Positions 23,601 through 33,810 are shown, counted from the stretch's first letter. The stretch is DNA of 64,000 bases from Arachnopeziza araneosa (GCA_003988855.1 QYAI01000050.1:62001-126000), one strand, 5' to 3'. The notes: generated by a model from the letters alone, not told the origin. Translations and numbers: made by a program.

Positions 23601-24235
23601 ATTCTTCTAGCAACAAACTCAACGATCTTCATGACTATGAGATCGTACTCAAGCTTTCTGAGTCTCATCCCCAGTTCAAAGGCGCAGATATGGAGCTGCG
23701 GCTTCTTCTTTCATTTACGAGGGACTTGTTACAAGACTCGGAGAAGCAACTCGCGCCAGATACTCTTCCCCTACCACAGGAACTTCACTTGCCTACCGCA
23801 GAGCCTTCTTCGATACCGGATAGATACCTACATTGTCTCGTGGAAGCTTGTATTGGGCTGCCGAAAAATCTCATCCAAAAGACGTACTGCATATTGTCGT
23901 TGGGTAGCGAAGAGGTCATTGCAACGTCGGCCAAATTTTCGGCGCCACCTCTATGGAATGAAAAATTCGTTATGAACATAAGCAGAAAGGAAGTACGACC
24001 GCTCCATTGCGCTCTCTACCACTTTAAAGGTGCAACTGGTGAGCCCCAGGTTTGGGAAGGCGACTTTGACCTCAGAAATACTCCAGTATTTGAGCAACAT
24101 GATGGTATACACCCACGACCAGAATTTGTCCAGATCCCGCTCAATGGACCTACCCTTGGCGTTGTACCAAAACTCTTTCTTCAATTAGCCTTCATCAAGA
24201 ATAAACCACAGACGACTCAACCCCGGATAAAATAA
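20634..24235 (+). CDS. Ser/Thr kinase-DPF repeats-3xSH3-2xC2-like multidomain protein
   Basis: Exons 20634-20924, 20970-21191, 21239-21656, 21716-22151 and 22201-24235 give 1,133 residues in one frame with four ordinary introns (45-59 nt). The kinase domain (about 40-310) is complete: LGRGGFGEVR, AVKRI, HRDLKPQN, DFG, APE, DLWATGCIVY. A Ser/Thr-rich linker follows (310-455), then three 23-residue repeats each carrying DPFxNIT (469-521). Next are SH3-1 (about 596-655, ending GIFPLNYVE), a degenerate SH3-2 (about 665-730, GLFPSHAVE) and SH3-3 (about 745-800, WWLGEVRGRRGDFPLNYIE). Two C2-like beta domains end the protein (about 830-960, 990-1,125). SH3 domains bind Pro-rich partners and C2 domains bind lipids, so membrane recruitment of the kinase is a fair inference. 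The fusion is supported by continuous frame and good splice sites, but two merged genes cannot be fully ruled out without transcripts. Confidence 0.82.
22229..22396 (+). repeat. 69-bp coding tandem repeat, about 2.4 copies (DPFxNIT)
   Basis: The copies start near 22238, 22307 and 22376 with an exact 69-nt period. The peptides centre on IDPFHNIT, IDPFENIT and TDPFQNIT, with a shared KDKDGKL spacer between them. Confidence 0.85.
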
Positions 24236-25255
24236 TACTTGCACCCGGCAGCACTGACTAGAAGCTTGCACGTCGAGGTTGCTACAGAACATTAGTGACG
24301 CGCGGTCTGATCCAAAACTTTTCAGCTGTTTGAGGTCAGCGCGATCCATTCTCCACTCTGTTCAACGATAGGTACTCGATATACCAAAGCAGAGAATTTA
24401 GACTTGCCGAGATAGTACAAGCTGCAAATCCGCAACAAATATAGACATGACGAAGTTAAAACACCTTTTCGTGCATCCTGGCTTTTGAAGTCAGCTCGGG
24501 GCAATATATTCAAATCAAACCTATAGGTTCTGGTGAGATTCGCTCTGATCACCTTTTCATTCTTTCAATATCCACCTGGAATTGTTCAACTTCAAACAAG
24601 TTTTGGGAAATGGCTTGCTGGCGATTCCAAGCACCTTTTAGGAGTAACGCTAATGTTGAGAATGGACTGCCAACAAAATGAGTTCATAGTCTGATTTAAT
24701 TGGAAAGAAGCACGGTAAACATAAGCTGTCCAGTGGTAGGGCACGGGCTGCCTGGTTGATTTGTGAGCGAAAGATTCACCTGATTGCTAATAGGCTAAGC
24801 AGGAGAGCCTCATGATATGTTAGCACTTTGATCTGATCTTACTCCCATCTACCCGTTTGCGTTAAAGCTGAGTAATACAGATGGATTTAACCTGGCATTT
24901 CGTGGTCTTGAAGTTTTTCCTTGTATACCGCCTCTTTGATTGATTATCCCTCTGGTTTGAGCTCCCATCAGGGTTAATACGTTTCACAACTCACCGTGTC
25001 ATCCGTAGTAGAAGTTTGCTACCGATGAGTCAAATTCGAAGTCGTGGCTTGAGATTCATATCCCCTAAGGCGTCATCTATACCTTCATTTCAAATCATAT
25101 TTGTAAGTCGCCGATGGATATCGGAGAAGGATCATTTTGAGTTTGTTAATTTATTTTCAAGTGAGAGTATATAACGATGCTAAGAGAAGTTAATTCCTCG
25201 TCTTGGCTCTCCATTAAAACCTAGCAACGGGCATCTCGTATCTCACGTTCTCAAT
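24236..25255. other. Intergenic, no gene seen
   Basis: A 1-kb spacer of mixed composition. The longest frame (24322-24552 minus) has no domain features. A sequence like aagtgagagtatataacgatgc near 25159-25180 may be the TATA region of the next gene. Confidence 0.45.
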
Positions 25256-26345
25256 ATGAGATTCCCAACGTTCATCTCCGCTCTCTCCATTACCGCCTCC
25301 CTCACACAAGCACTCACCCTCCCCCGCTCCCCCACCATTAACACGGTATACGAATTCCCCAAAAACACCTGGGTCGAGAACCTCGCCATCCGCGCCAACG
25401 GCCACATCCTCGCCAGCCTGATCACCAGCCCCGAGATCTGGCAGATCGACCCCCAGACCCAGACGGCGGCTCTCGTAGCCCGCTTCCCCTCCGCAACCAG
25501 CGCCCTCGGCATCGCCGAGATCACACACGACCGATTCGCCGTCGCCGTCGGGAACTGGTCTGACGTGACGGACGCGGCCACGGCGCGGTCGTGGAGCGTA
25601 TGGACGCTGGATTTCTCGGCTGCGAACCCAGATCACGCACCCCAGGTGGAGAAAGTCGCTGATCTCCCCGAGGCGCTGTTTTTGAACGGGGCGACGAATC
25701 TGCCCACGCGGGAGAACTCGGTGCTACTCGGCGACGCGGGGAGAGGAGTGATCTGGAGAGTGGATATCCAGTCCGGGGCGTACGAGATCGCGGTGGATGT
25801 ACCAGAACTCAAACCCAACACCTCCTCGCCCCTGGTCCTGGGTGTGAACGGGATCCATTTCCGGGGAGGATACCTCTACTTTGTCAACGTGATTCCCCTT
25901 GAACCCTCCCCACTGTTTTCCCCCTTCAAACCCCAACTAACTCTCAATCCAGACCTTCCTCGCACCCCTCTACGCCCGCATCCCGCTCCTCCCGTCAGGC
26001 CACCCCGCCGGCCCCGTGGAGCCCATCTTGTCGACGGCCCCCTTCCCCCTCGACACGATTGATGCTGCCGCGGATGATTTCGCGCTCGATAGGGAGGGCA
26101 GTGCGTGGATTGCGAGTCCGAGTAATCTGCTCTTCAAGGTGACGCTGGATGGGAAGACGAGTGTGATAGCGGGGGCCGTGGATAGTGATGCGTTGATTGG
26201 GCCGACGAGTGTGGCGTTTGGGAGGGCGGGGTGGCAGAGAGTAGGGAAGACGCTATATGGTACTAGCGATGGGGGGATTGCGGCGCCGTTACCTGGGGGT
26301 GTGAGGCCTGGGAAGGTGTGGAGTATTGATACCGTTGGGCTTTGA
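25256..26345 (+). CDS. Secreted SMP-30/gluconolactonase-like six-bladed propeller protein
   Basis: Exons 25256-25888 and 25953-26345 give 341 residues; the intron starts GTGATT and ends CCAG. The N-terminus (MRFPTFISALSITASLTQAL) is a signal peptide. The body shows repeated propeller blades (ENLAIRANGHILAS, GVIWRVDIQSG, VLGVNGIHFRGGYLYFVN, DDFALDREGSAWIAS, GPTSVAFGR), the style of the SMP-30/strictosidine-synthase-like superfamily in fungi. The substrate is unknown; lactone hydrolysis would be a guess. Coding GC is visibly higher than in the flanking LysRS gene and runs of C/G third positions are common. The 3' end lies only 100 bp from the convergent LysRS stop. Confidence 0.8.
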
Positions 26346-26444
26346 AACGGGGAATTAAAGAGTAAAGTAAGAATAAGAGAAGGAAGATGAAGTGCAGTAA
26401 TTCATTCTGCTAGTCTAAGCTACATAATCTGATAGAGTACGTGC

Positions 26445-29008
26445 CTAAGAGGCACGCTCCTTCTCTAACACAGATGGCTTATCCTTATCCTCCTTCATGA
26501 ATGGGAAAGCGAGTACTTCCTTGATCGAATATCTATCTGTGAGGAACATGACAAGACGATCGATTCCCATCCCAAAACCACCGGTTGGAGGTAATCCGTA
26601 CTCGAGACTGAGGCAGAAATTCTCATCAACAAGTTGAGCCTCATCATCACCCTGGTCCTTCTGTCTAGCTTGCTCTTCGAACCGTAATCGTTGATCGAAT
26701 GGATCATTCAACTCGGTATAGGCATTGACAATCTCCTTCTTACATACGAAAGCTTCGAAACGCTCACAGAGTCCTGGCTTCTCACGATGATACTTGGCAA
26801 GCGGAGACATCATTTGGGGGTGGCCGGTGATAAAGGTGGGGTTGACGCAAGTCTCTTCCTATAAATTTCATTAGCATGATATATCTGGACTGCAAAGATT
26901 GTACTGACGATAAACTCTCCAACTAACTTGTCGAGCATACGAGCATTTGTCAGGGGAGGAGAGCAATCTACTTTCATCTTCTTCAAAAGTGACTTCAAGA
27001 ACTCGCCCGTCTCTGCCGTGTGCAACTCAGGTCCAGGTGGGAATTTAACACCGCAAGCCTCTTCAAGAGCTGGAATCATTTCGACTCGTCTCCAAGGTGC
27101 CTTCCAGTTTACCTCATATTCTTCGCCGTGTTGAGTGTGGAACTTGGTGACAAAGCCTCCAGTGACATGGTGAACTAGGTTGGAAACAAGCCTATTAATT
27201 AACAATTAGCATGCCAAGTAACTTTAAACATATCGATTGAGCTGGAATCGTTTTTCTAGGGTCCCTACTCTTCAGTCATATCCATAAGATCATAAACATC
27301 GGCATAAGCTAAGTCACGTGTTAGTCAAGAACCACTTCAAGGTGTTAAAAGCATACCCATATAGAACTCGAGAGTGGTAAACTCGGGATTATGTGTCAGG
27401 TCAATGCCCTCATTTCTTTCTTGTCAGCAGAAATTTCACGGAGCGCTGATAAGTTCTACCTGAACTGTCTTCCAATCTCATACACACGGTCTAATCCTCC
27501 AACAACCAACATCTTCAAGTATAATTCTGGCGCAACACGCATAAACATGTCCCTGAGAGAAGAGTGTTTAGTTATCGCACATTCTGTATAGGAAATTCTT
27601 ACATGTCCAAGTCATTATGATGAGTCTTGAATGGTTTGGCAGTTGCTCCTCCTGCGATGGAGTTCATCATGGCTATTATATTTAGGCTACTGACGATATG
27701 TTTTCAGATTCGACGTTACTTACGAGTTTCTACTTCTACGAAGCTTTTTTCATCTAGCTGTCGTGAGAGTAAGCAAGAAATTATTGCAGTAGATAGTGAT
27801 AAATCATACGTATTTGCGAATATATGTAACCATCTAAGGAGATTAGTCTATGCTATGTGTGCTTAGAGGGATAAAACCTTGGATCTAGTCAAGAACACGT
27901 TTCTGGTTGGTTCCTGGGAGGAAGCGTGTTAGTTGAAGATATGTGACAGGGGATTTGGTTGATTGATGTATTCAACCTTCTCCGTTTGACGACTCGAAGA
28001 AAATTAATTTCGCGTATGGGATGGTGCTTACATTCATCTAGAGCACACATTAGTAATGTTAACTATAAATGAGAGATTCTAAAGGTTATAACCATTTAGA
28101 AACACACTTACGATAAGATCAAGATATCTCTTGCGATGTCGTTGCTCCTGATCCTTGAAACCATCTATACAATATTAGAGACGAGTAGACAGTAATTGAT
28201 TGAAAACTGACAGTATTCATCTGGCAATTGATGAAGACAAGGTGTCAGAAGAATAACTTCTCTTGCGAAAATAGATAGCTCTCCCTCCTCGCCCTTCTCA
28301 ATCTTGCTCTTTGGTGCTGTACGACCTGGGTATCCAATTATAGCAATGATATCACCTCTTCTTAAATGTTCATGTTGTTTCTCAAATGGCACACCTCCTT
28401 CCTCAACTTCTTGACTTTGGCACTGGGAATATGTTTAGAATTGTGTACTCTTTGGAACACTGAGAAAGCGATGGATAAGAGTAGCAAAGACATACCATGA
28501 TCTGCATCTTGACACCCTCACTGCGAATATCATAGAAGACGAGTTTGGTACCTGAAGCTCTCTTGTTGTATATCCTCCCAGCGGCTTGAATCTTTACATC
28601 CTTGCGGGATTCTCCAGACTTGAGGCTGCTGTACGTAGCAACAAAGTCTGCAAGATTGGTGTTGACATTGAATTTGTGGGGGTACGGAGAGGGGTCCTGG
28701 GATTCGCGAAGCTTGTTGATATTTCGAGATCGAATTTCAAAATATTGCTGTCATTCTATGAGCAGGTTCGGTCAGAGATTGAAAAGAATTCCTACATTTG
28801 GGTTCAATTCCTTCTCATCATTCTCAGCATTCGACTTCTTTGGTCCAGCGGCGGCAGCAGCAGGTCTCGAAGCTAATTTTTGGGCCTTGTCGGCTTCTTT
28901 TTGACGTAGCTTTTGACGTTTCTTGAGCTCCGTCTTGGATACACGTTCCCCGGTAACCTGATCCAAGTGAAGCTCCGGAGCTGGCGTTTTGTCGTTGACG
29001 TCGGCCAT
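26445..29008 (-). CDS. KRS1: Cytosolic lysyl-tRNA synthetase, 14 exons including a 6-nt microexon
   Basis: Exons: 29008-28796, 28747-28496, 28422-28212, 28164-28112, 28037-28032, 27913-27878, 27833-27810, 27757-27724, 27672-27603, 27552-27460, 27415-27357, 27308-27269, 27191-26909 and 26858-26445, 595 residues. It charges tRNA-Lys. A Lys/Glu/Ala-rich tRNA-binding extension (about 20-70) precedes an OB fold (PYPHKF, AGRIYNKRASG, VFYDIRSEGVK) and the class IIb core. Motif 1 is near VEVETPMMN, motif 2 is RQFRNEGIDLTHNPEFT, and motif 3 is GGFGMGIDRLVMFLT. Each join restores conserved LysRS sequence, for example RYLDLI|MN|EPTRNVF across the microexon. The donor after RSK (27877, GTTTTA) is non-consensus. 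The dense introns in the centre contrast with the intron-poor ends. Confidence 0.95.
28032..28037 (-). other. KRS1: 6-nt microexon of the LysRS gene
   Basis: ATGAAT (Met-Asn) lies between an acceptor preceded by a textbook TACTAAT branch site (ending CTCTAG) and a GTAAGC donor. Including it yields LDLIMNEPTRN, the expected LysRS sequence; skipping it would delete two conserved residues but keep the frame. Confidence 0.85.
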
Positions 29009-29505
29009 AACTGGTTGATTGCGCTGTTGCGCAAGTCAGTTTGAGGTGGGGTTTGAGGATTTGGAGGGGCAGAAAATATTTCGAGTCACAGAGTGGAGAA
29101 GCCTGAGGCAGAACTCAGGCACAGTGGCGCACGTGGTTTAGCTCGGACGTGTTTCTTCGCATCTCCAAGATTATTTTCACACGTCTCTCGTATTGTTGCT
29201 TTCCTCCAATCTTCTCTCCTATTTTCTGTTGCACTTCGCAGTTTTTTGCAGATTTCGAAACAGAGCCATACGGCAAATTTCACAAATAAAAAAAGTTTTG
29301 TTCAAGTTCGGCTAGTCGGCCGCTTAGCGGGAATCGGGCCCTCCTCCTCCCTCAGCCTCAGCCTCATTCACATCACATCAATCCCAGATCACATACATCG
29401 CGTTTTCTCATCAGCTGTCCTCAAACTCGGCTTCAAACTCCACCTGTGAACTCTCTAACCATCATATTTACATCCGACCGCCTTAAATCATCAAACGCCT
29501 TAGAA
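29009..29505. promoter_or_regulatory. Divergent promoter region of LysRS and 2EXR genes
   Basis: This 497-bp region separates two outward-facing starts. It is CT-rich on the plus strand near 29340-29440 (for example ctcctcctccctcagcctca). No known motif is assigned. Confidence 0.45.
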
Positions 29506-30573
29506 ATGGCGACCCTCCAAGAGTTCACTTGCTTTAACCAACTGCCAATCGAGCTACGGAATTATGTTTGGTCCTTCATCGAAACTCCTTACGAGTACGC
29601 CTATGTTCATTCCATCCGCGGATTCGATCTCGACTCTCTCCTATCGGAATGGACCTTTAAGACTTCAAACGGCAGACAGCTAGTCAACACCATTCCGTCA
29701 GGTCCAAGAGAGCTTCAGATCCCAGATTCAGACGAGTACTGGCAATTAACAGGAGGTTTCTTTCGATCGACTAGTGCTCCTCCAGTTCCTCCAGCATTGC
29801 AGGCTTGCCATGACTCCCGCCAATACTTCTTTCACAGGTTTAATCTCTATCATGTATTTGGGACCCTAATCAATCTTGATAAAGATGTCGTCTTACTTGA
29901 CGGGTCACCAGAAATTCTGTGTTCATGGAGTCGTGCTCCTTGCGCTTTAGAATCCACAGGAGAGCTTCTTCTACACACGGAGCTTATGCACAGACTCAAA
30001 CGCCTCGCCATCCGTGTGGGGGATGGATTTGATTCTGAGTACATTGAACCATTCGCCTTGCTTCTCAAACCTCATCTCTACTCTTTGGAGAAGCTATATG
30101 TTGTCATATCAGATAACTCTAGAGACGACAATGCACTTAACCCTTCTGGACGAAAAATCTGCCTTGCGACCGAGGATCTGCCCAAGGACCAGATGCTATT
30201 TATGCGTGAAAAATTCGATGTGTCGCGTGGAGTCAACCAGGAACCTTCCGCCCAAACTGCTCTTGTCCCACTTGAGGCCAATGAAGAGCAGAGCCCAGAA
30301 CACAGGTATGAGGCGGCTGTAATCGACAGAAGTCTTGATGAATCGGACTATAATTCGGGCACAAAATGGAATATTTCAACTAATGAATCCTATGTACGAA
30401 GATTTAAGGCGTTTTTCATTTGTATGTTCGACATAAATCATGAAGTTGATGAGGATTGGGATTGGGATTTTGAGGAAGAAGAAGAAGTCTCAGCTGATCC
30501 GGATTCTGTTCATGAGCAGTCAGAAAATCATGATGATGAATTTGAAGGGGCAGGGTTCATCATCGAGGACTGA
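29506..30573 (+). CDS. 2EXR-domain protein of unknown function
   Basis: A single exon of 355 residues. The ATG at 29506 (gaaATGgcg) is chosen over 29446 because the domain begins a few residues later. The N-terminal pattern FTCFNQLPIELRNYVWSF matches the fungal 2EXR signature (F-x-x-F-x-x-L-P-x-E-L-R-x-x-I/V-W), followed by PPALQACHDSRQYFFHRF, also typical (alternating exon-like motif LxxCxxSR). Residues after about 230 are acidic and low-complexity (DEDWDWDFEEEEE). 2EXR proteins are abundant in moulds with no established biochemical role. Confidence 0.8.
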   Translation: MATLQEFTCFNQLPIELRNYVWSFIETPYEYAYVHSIRGFDLDSLLSEWTFKTSNGRQLVNTIPSGPRELQIPDSDEYWQLTGGFFRSTSAPPVPPALQACHDSRQYFFHRFNLYHVFGTLINLDKDVVLLDGSPEILCSWSRAPCALESTGELLLHTELMHRLKRLAIRVGDGFDSEYIEPFALLLKPHLYSLEKLYVVISDNSRDDNALNPSGRKICLATEDLPKDQMLFMREKFDVSRGVNQEPSAQTALVPLEANEEQSPEHRYEAAVIDRSLDESDYNSGTKWNISTNESYVRRFKAFFICMFDINHEVDEDWDWDFEEEEEVSADPDSVHEQSENHDDEFEGAGFIIED

Positions 30574-31098
30574 GTGGAGTGGATGATTTCTCAAGTCCTT
30601 CTTGTGATGATGATGTATCAGGTGATCAATGCATGGATTATGAATTCGAGGAAGATGAGGGATTTCAATATGGGATGTCTTGTGTTTCGTTTCACGACTA
30701 CACGCGCCCATCCATCGCCAACAACAGCCCATTATCAAATACTTGCTCTGCGTCGTTTAATCTCCGCTGGTTTCTCAACCCGTTTCATAGTATCTGATTT
30801 CACGCTATCCCTTTGCAAATTTCGCTTCTGTCAATTGACAACGGGGAGTTGTTACTCAGAATCTGGTTCGTCTTCCGAAGATATTATCTGAAAAACTATT
30901 CTCATTGTTGATAGGTTTGTTAGAAAGCTAAGATGTCAGGCTCAGGATTCTTAACTCCTCACCCTGTCTCATGGTGGCTCTACGCTGGGAGGTTTGAGAC
31001 AAAGCGCTACTACATGAGTAACAGCTTGAGGATAAATTCTTGTATGATCTATTACGAAGATTGTAGCACTCATCTCCACATTATTCTTATTTCTGGCA
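30574..31098. other. Convergent intergenic region, no gene seen
   Basis: 3' flanks of the 2EXR and GH2 genes. Several small frames (30579-30797, 30933-31118) have no domain or splice support. Confidence 0.45.
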
Positions 31099-33807
31099 CT
31101 ACTGGATCTCCACCGTAGCCTCCGCATCCGTCAACCCCTTGGCCGTGGCAGTAACCGTGATCTTACCCTTCCCTCCCACCTTCGCTCTCACAATCGCCAG
31201 AGCCAGCCCACCAAACGCATTCCTCTCACGGGACGGAAACGCCGTGAAATCAGCTGGATTGCCATTATCCGTCGCAACAAGCTCTCCTTCGCCCGACACA
31301 TCAAAGGTAATCCCGTTCTCCGCATCTGGAACGACATCGCCCTTGTGATCAAGGATTTGGAGCGTGATGTAGGAGAGATCATACCCGTCTGCGGTGATCG
31401 TGTCGCGATCGGGTGTGAGTTGTAGTTGAGACGCTGGTCCTGTTGTCCGCACTGTGGCGTTCGCCCATTCCTCTCCTTGCTTCCAGGTCTGAACCGTCAC
31501 TTCGCCAGGTTGATAGACGACCTCATCCCAGCGAAATCGATACTCTCCCATACCCCTCGTCAACCTCCCTTCACTCACTCCATTCACCCATAACTCGGCC
31601 TCGTCGCCTGCACTAAAGACATGCACCGGCGTCACGCTCCCATTCCTGTCCGGCCAGTTCCAGTGCGGTAGGATATGCGCCATCTTCAGATCCGGCCGCC
31701 ATCGCGCCTGATACAGCCAGAACCGATCTTTCGGAAACCCGGCCAGGTCTATGATACCCGAGTAAGAACTCCGTGCCGCGTAATACGGTGTTGGTTCTCC
31801 GATGTAATCGAAGCCGGACCAGACGAATTCGCCGCCGACGTAGGGATTGGCATCCAAGGAAGCGAAAGAGATGTCTGGCGAGGAACCAAAATCTGCACTG
31901 TATAGCTCGTAACTAGATACGAGTTTGGTGGTGGAGTTGCCGCTCCCAAGTATGGTGTCTGAGATAGGCGAGGAGTTGAAGGAGGTTACTGGGAAGAGAA
32001 ATGTTCCGCGTGTGGAGAGGGCGGAGGAGGATTCACTCTCAAAGATCAATGATGAGGGAAAGGCGGCGTGAAAGGCAGGGTAGAGAGGTGTGATCCGAGT
32101 GCCACCTAGACTCTGATATGCGGGTAGATAGCGGATTCCTTCGCCCTGGTAGTTTATCGATTTGATATCCACGGCGCCAGGAAATGTGGTATTGGGTTTT
32201 GCCACGTTCATACTCGCCATCGTTTGGCGAGTCGGATCTTCAGATGTGACGATGGCGTGGAGGGACAATGCGATATCGGTACCGTTCGATGTCGTCTGTT
32301 CGCCCACTTCGTTGCCGAACGACCAGATAACCACGCTGGGATGGTTCCTGTCTCGACGGATAAACGAACGTATATCCGCTTCGTGCCAATCCGGGAAGAT
32401 CAGGTGAAAATCATTGGTGGTTTTGCCTAGGTACCAGCAGTCGAAGATCTCGTCGATGATCAAGAAGCCGAGTTGGTCGGTAAGGGACAGGAGGGATGGA
32501 GAAGGTGGGTTGTGGGCGAGCCGGATCGCATTTACGCCCATGGAGCGGAGGATCGTCAGTTGTCGGGTTGCGGCTGATGGATTGAATGCTGCTCCTATGG
32601 CGCCTAGGTCTTGATGTTGGTTCACGCCTTGTAGCGGGATGAGTTCCTCGTTAACGAAGAGTCCGGTTGAGGTATAGGATATGACGCGGATGCCGAACTG
32701 GGTTGTGTATGTGTCGATAATTTCCGTGCTGTTGGGGGAAGAGAGGCTTGTGACGGCTATATATAAGTTTGGCTGTTGATTTGGCGGTGGTCCCCAGAGC
32801 TTTGGGGTGGTGATTATGACCGTTGTGTTTACGGGTTGTTTCTGCCCTGCTGGCAAGTCGATTGTTGACTGAGGGAATTCAGCGACTTTGGCTCCTTGAA
32901 GACCAGTGGTGGCATTGAACTCATAGACAGAAGTAGTTACTTCGACTTGACTGGTTCCGGTTCCGGTATTTTCAACCTGGACAACTAGATCCAACGTTGC
33001 TGCGTGCGAAAATATATTTCTTGCCGTGATATAAGTTCCCCACTGAGCAACATGCGTGGACTCAACCTTTGTGAGCCACACATCCCGATACAGTCCGCCG
33101 CCTGGATACCATCTCGACGAGTCATTCGGGTTATCCAAGCGGATTGCAAGTTGATTCTCACCCGCTGTGAGATACGGGGTCAGATTCAAACGGAACGAGT
33201 TGTAAGGGTACGGCCACCCGCCCACCAGATTCCCGTTCAACCAGACCATGGCGTAAGACTGCGCACCCTCAACATCCAAGAAGACGGATTTCCTCGAGTC
33301 ACTCTCGGCCATGGACACTTTGCGTCGATACCACGCGATTCCCTGCACGGGCAACCTGCCCATCCCGCCCCCAACAGCGGGCGCATCAGGATCGGTGTAG
33401 AACGGTCCCCGGGCCGCCCAGTCATGCGGCAAGGTGACGCTCTCCCACGCGCCATCATCGAATGCCGTCTGAGCAAACGCGACACCGCTCCTCGGGTTGC
33501 CGGTCGGCTGCTCGCGGTGCTGTGCCGCGTCGCTGATGAAGCCGTTGGCCGCGGGCAGGATCCACGCCTTGAGCACCTCGACGTCCGTCCGGTGGGCCGT
33601 GTCGGGGCGGTGGTCGTAGACGACGCCGTCCGGGTCCTGCGTCGTGCTGTGCCAGAAGCGCCAGCCGTCGTTGAGCGGGAGTATCTCGCGGGCGGGAGTG
33701 GTGGTGTTGGTGTTGTGCGCGGCTGTGGGTGGCAGGGTGAGGAGGACTAATATCCAGCTCAAGAGCAGCAGTCCATGACCGTTTTGCACTACCTCTCGAA
33801 ACGCCAT
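31099..33807 (-). CDS. Secreted glycoside hydrolase family 2 (beta-galactosidase-like)
   Basis: An intronless 902-residue frame; the true ATG is at 33807, preceded by an in-frame GTG. A signal peptide (GLLLLSWILVLLTLPPTAA) starts near residue 13. Domains: GH2 sugar-binding jelly roll (about 40-225: WRFWHST, VTLPHDW, FLDVEGA, SSRWYPGGGLYRDVWL), Ig-like domain (about 230-360), TIM barrel (about 370-650: GVNQHQDLG, SMGVNAIRLAHNP, IIDEIFDCW), and C-terminal DUF4982-like and Ig-like domains. The acid/base is Glu500 in WSFGNEVGEQ and the nucleophile is likely Glu590 in LIFESESSSALSTRG. It should cleave beta-linked sugars outside the cell; beta-galactosidase is the likeliest specificity, but beta-glucuronidase or related activity is possible. 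High GC and lack of introns set it apart from its neighbours. Confidence 0.88.
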   Translation of the reverse strand: MAFREVVQNGHGLLLLSWILVLLTLPPTAAHNTNTTTPAREILPLNDGWRFWHSTTQDPDGVVYDHRPDTAHRTDVEVLKAWILPAANGFISDAAQHREQPTGNPRSGVAFAQTAFDDGAWESVTLPHDWAARGPFYTDPDAPAVGGGMGRLPVQGIAWYRRKVSMAESDSRKSVFLDVEGAQSYAMVWLNGNLVGGWPYPYNSFRLNLTPYLTAGENQLAIRLDNPNDSSRWYPGGGLYRDVWLTKVESTHVAQWGTYITARNIFSHAATLDLVVQVENTGTGTSQVEVTTSVYEFNATTGLQGAKVAEFPQSTIDLPAGQKQPVNTTVIITTPKLWGPPPNQQPNLYIAVTSLSSPNSTEIIDTYTTQFGIRVISYTSTGLFVNEELIPLQGVNQHQDLGAIGAAFNPSAATRQLTILRSMGVNAIRLAHNPPSPSLLSLTDQLGFLIIDEIFDCWYLGKTTNDFHLIFPDWHEADIRSFIRRDRNHPSVVIWSFGNEVGEQTTSNGTDIALSLHAIVTSEDPTRQTMASMNVAKPNTTFPGAVDIKSINYQGEGIRYLPAYQSLGGTRITPLYPAFHAAFPSSLIFESESSSALSTRGTFLFPVTSFNSSPISDTILGSGNSTTKLVSSYELYSADFGSSPDISFASLDANPYVGGEFVWSGFDYIGEPTPYYAARSSYSGIIDLAGFPKDRFWLYQARWRPDLKMAHILPHWNWPDRNGSVTPVHVFSAGDEAELWVNGVSEGRLTRGMGEYRFRWDEVVYQPGEVTVQTWKQGEEWANATVRTTGPASQLQLTPDRDTITADGYDLSYITLQILDHKGDVVPDAENGITFDVSGEGELVATDNGNPADFTAFPSRERNAFGGLALAIVRAKVGGKGKITVTATAKGLTDAEATVEIQ

Positions 33808-33810
33808 CAC

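Noticed and set aside
25214..25636. 140-residue minus-strand frame
   Set aside because: Antisense to the SMP-30-like gene.
33004..33750. 248-residue plus-strand frame
   Set aside because: Antisense shadow of the GC-rich GH2 gene; Arg/Val/Pro-rich with no domain.
33808..33810. GTG as GH2 start
   Set aside because: The next codon is ATG; a nuclear fungal gene should start there (33807).
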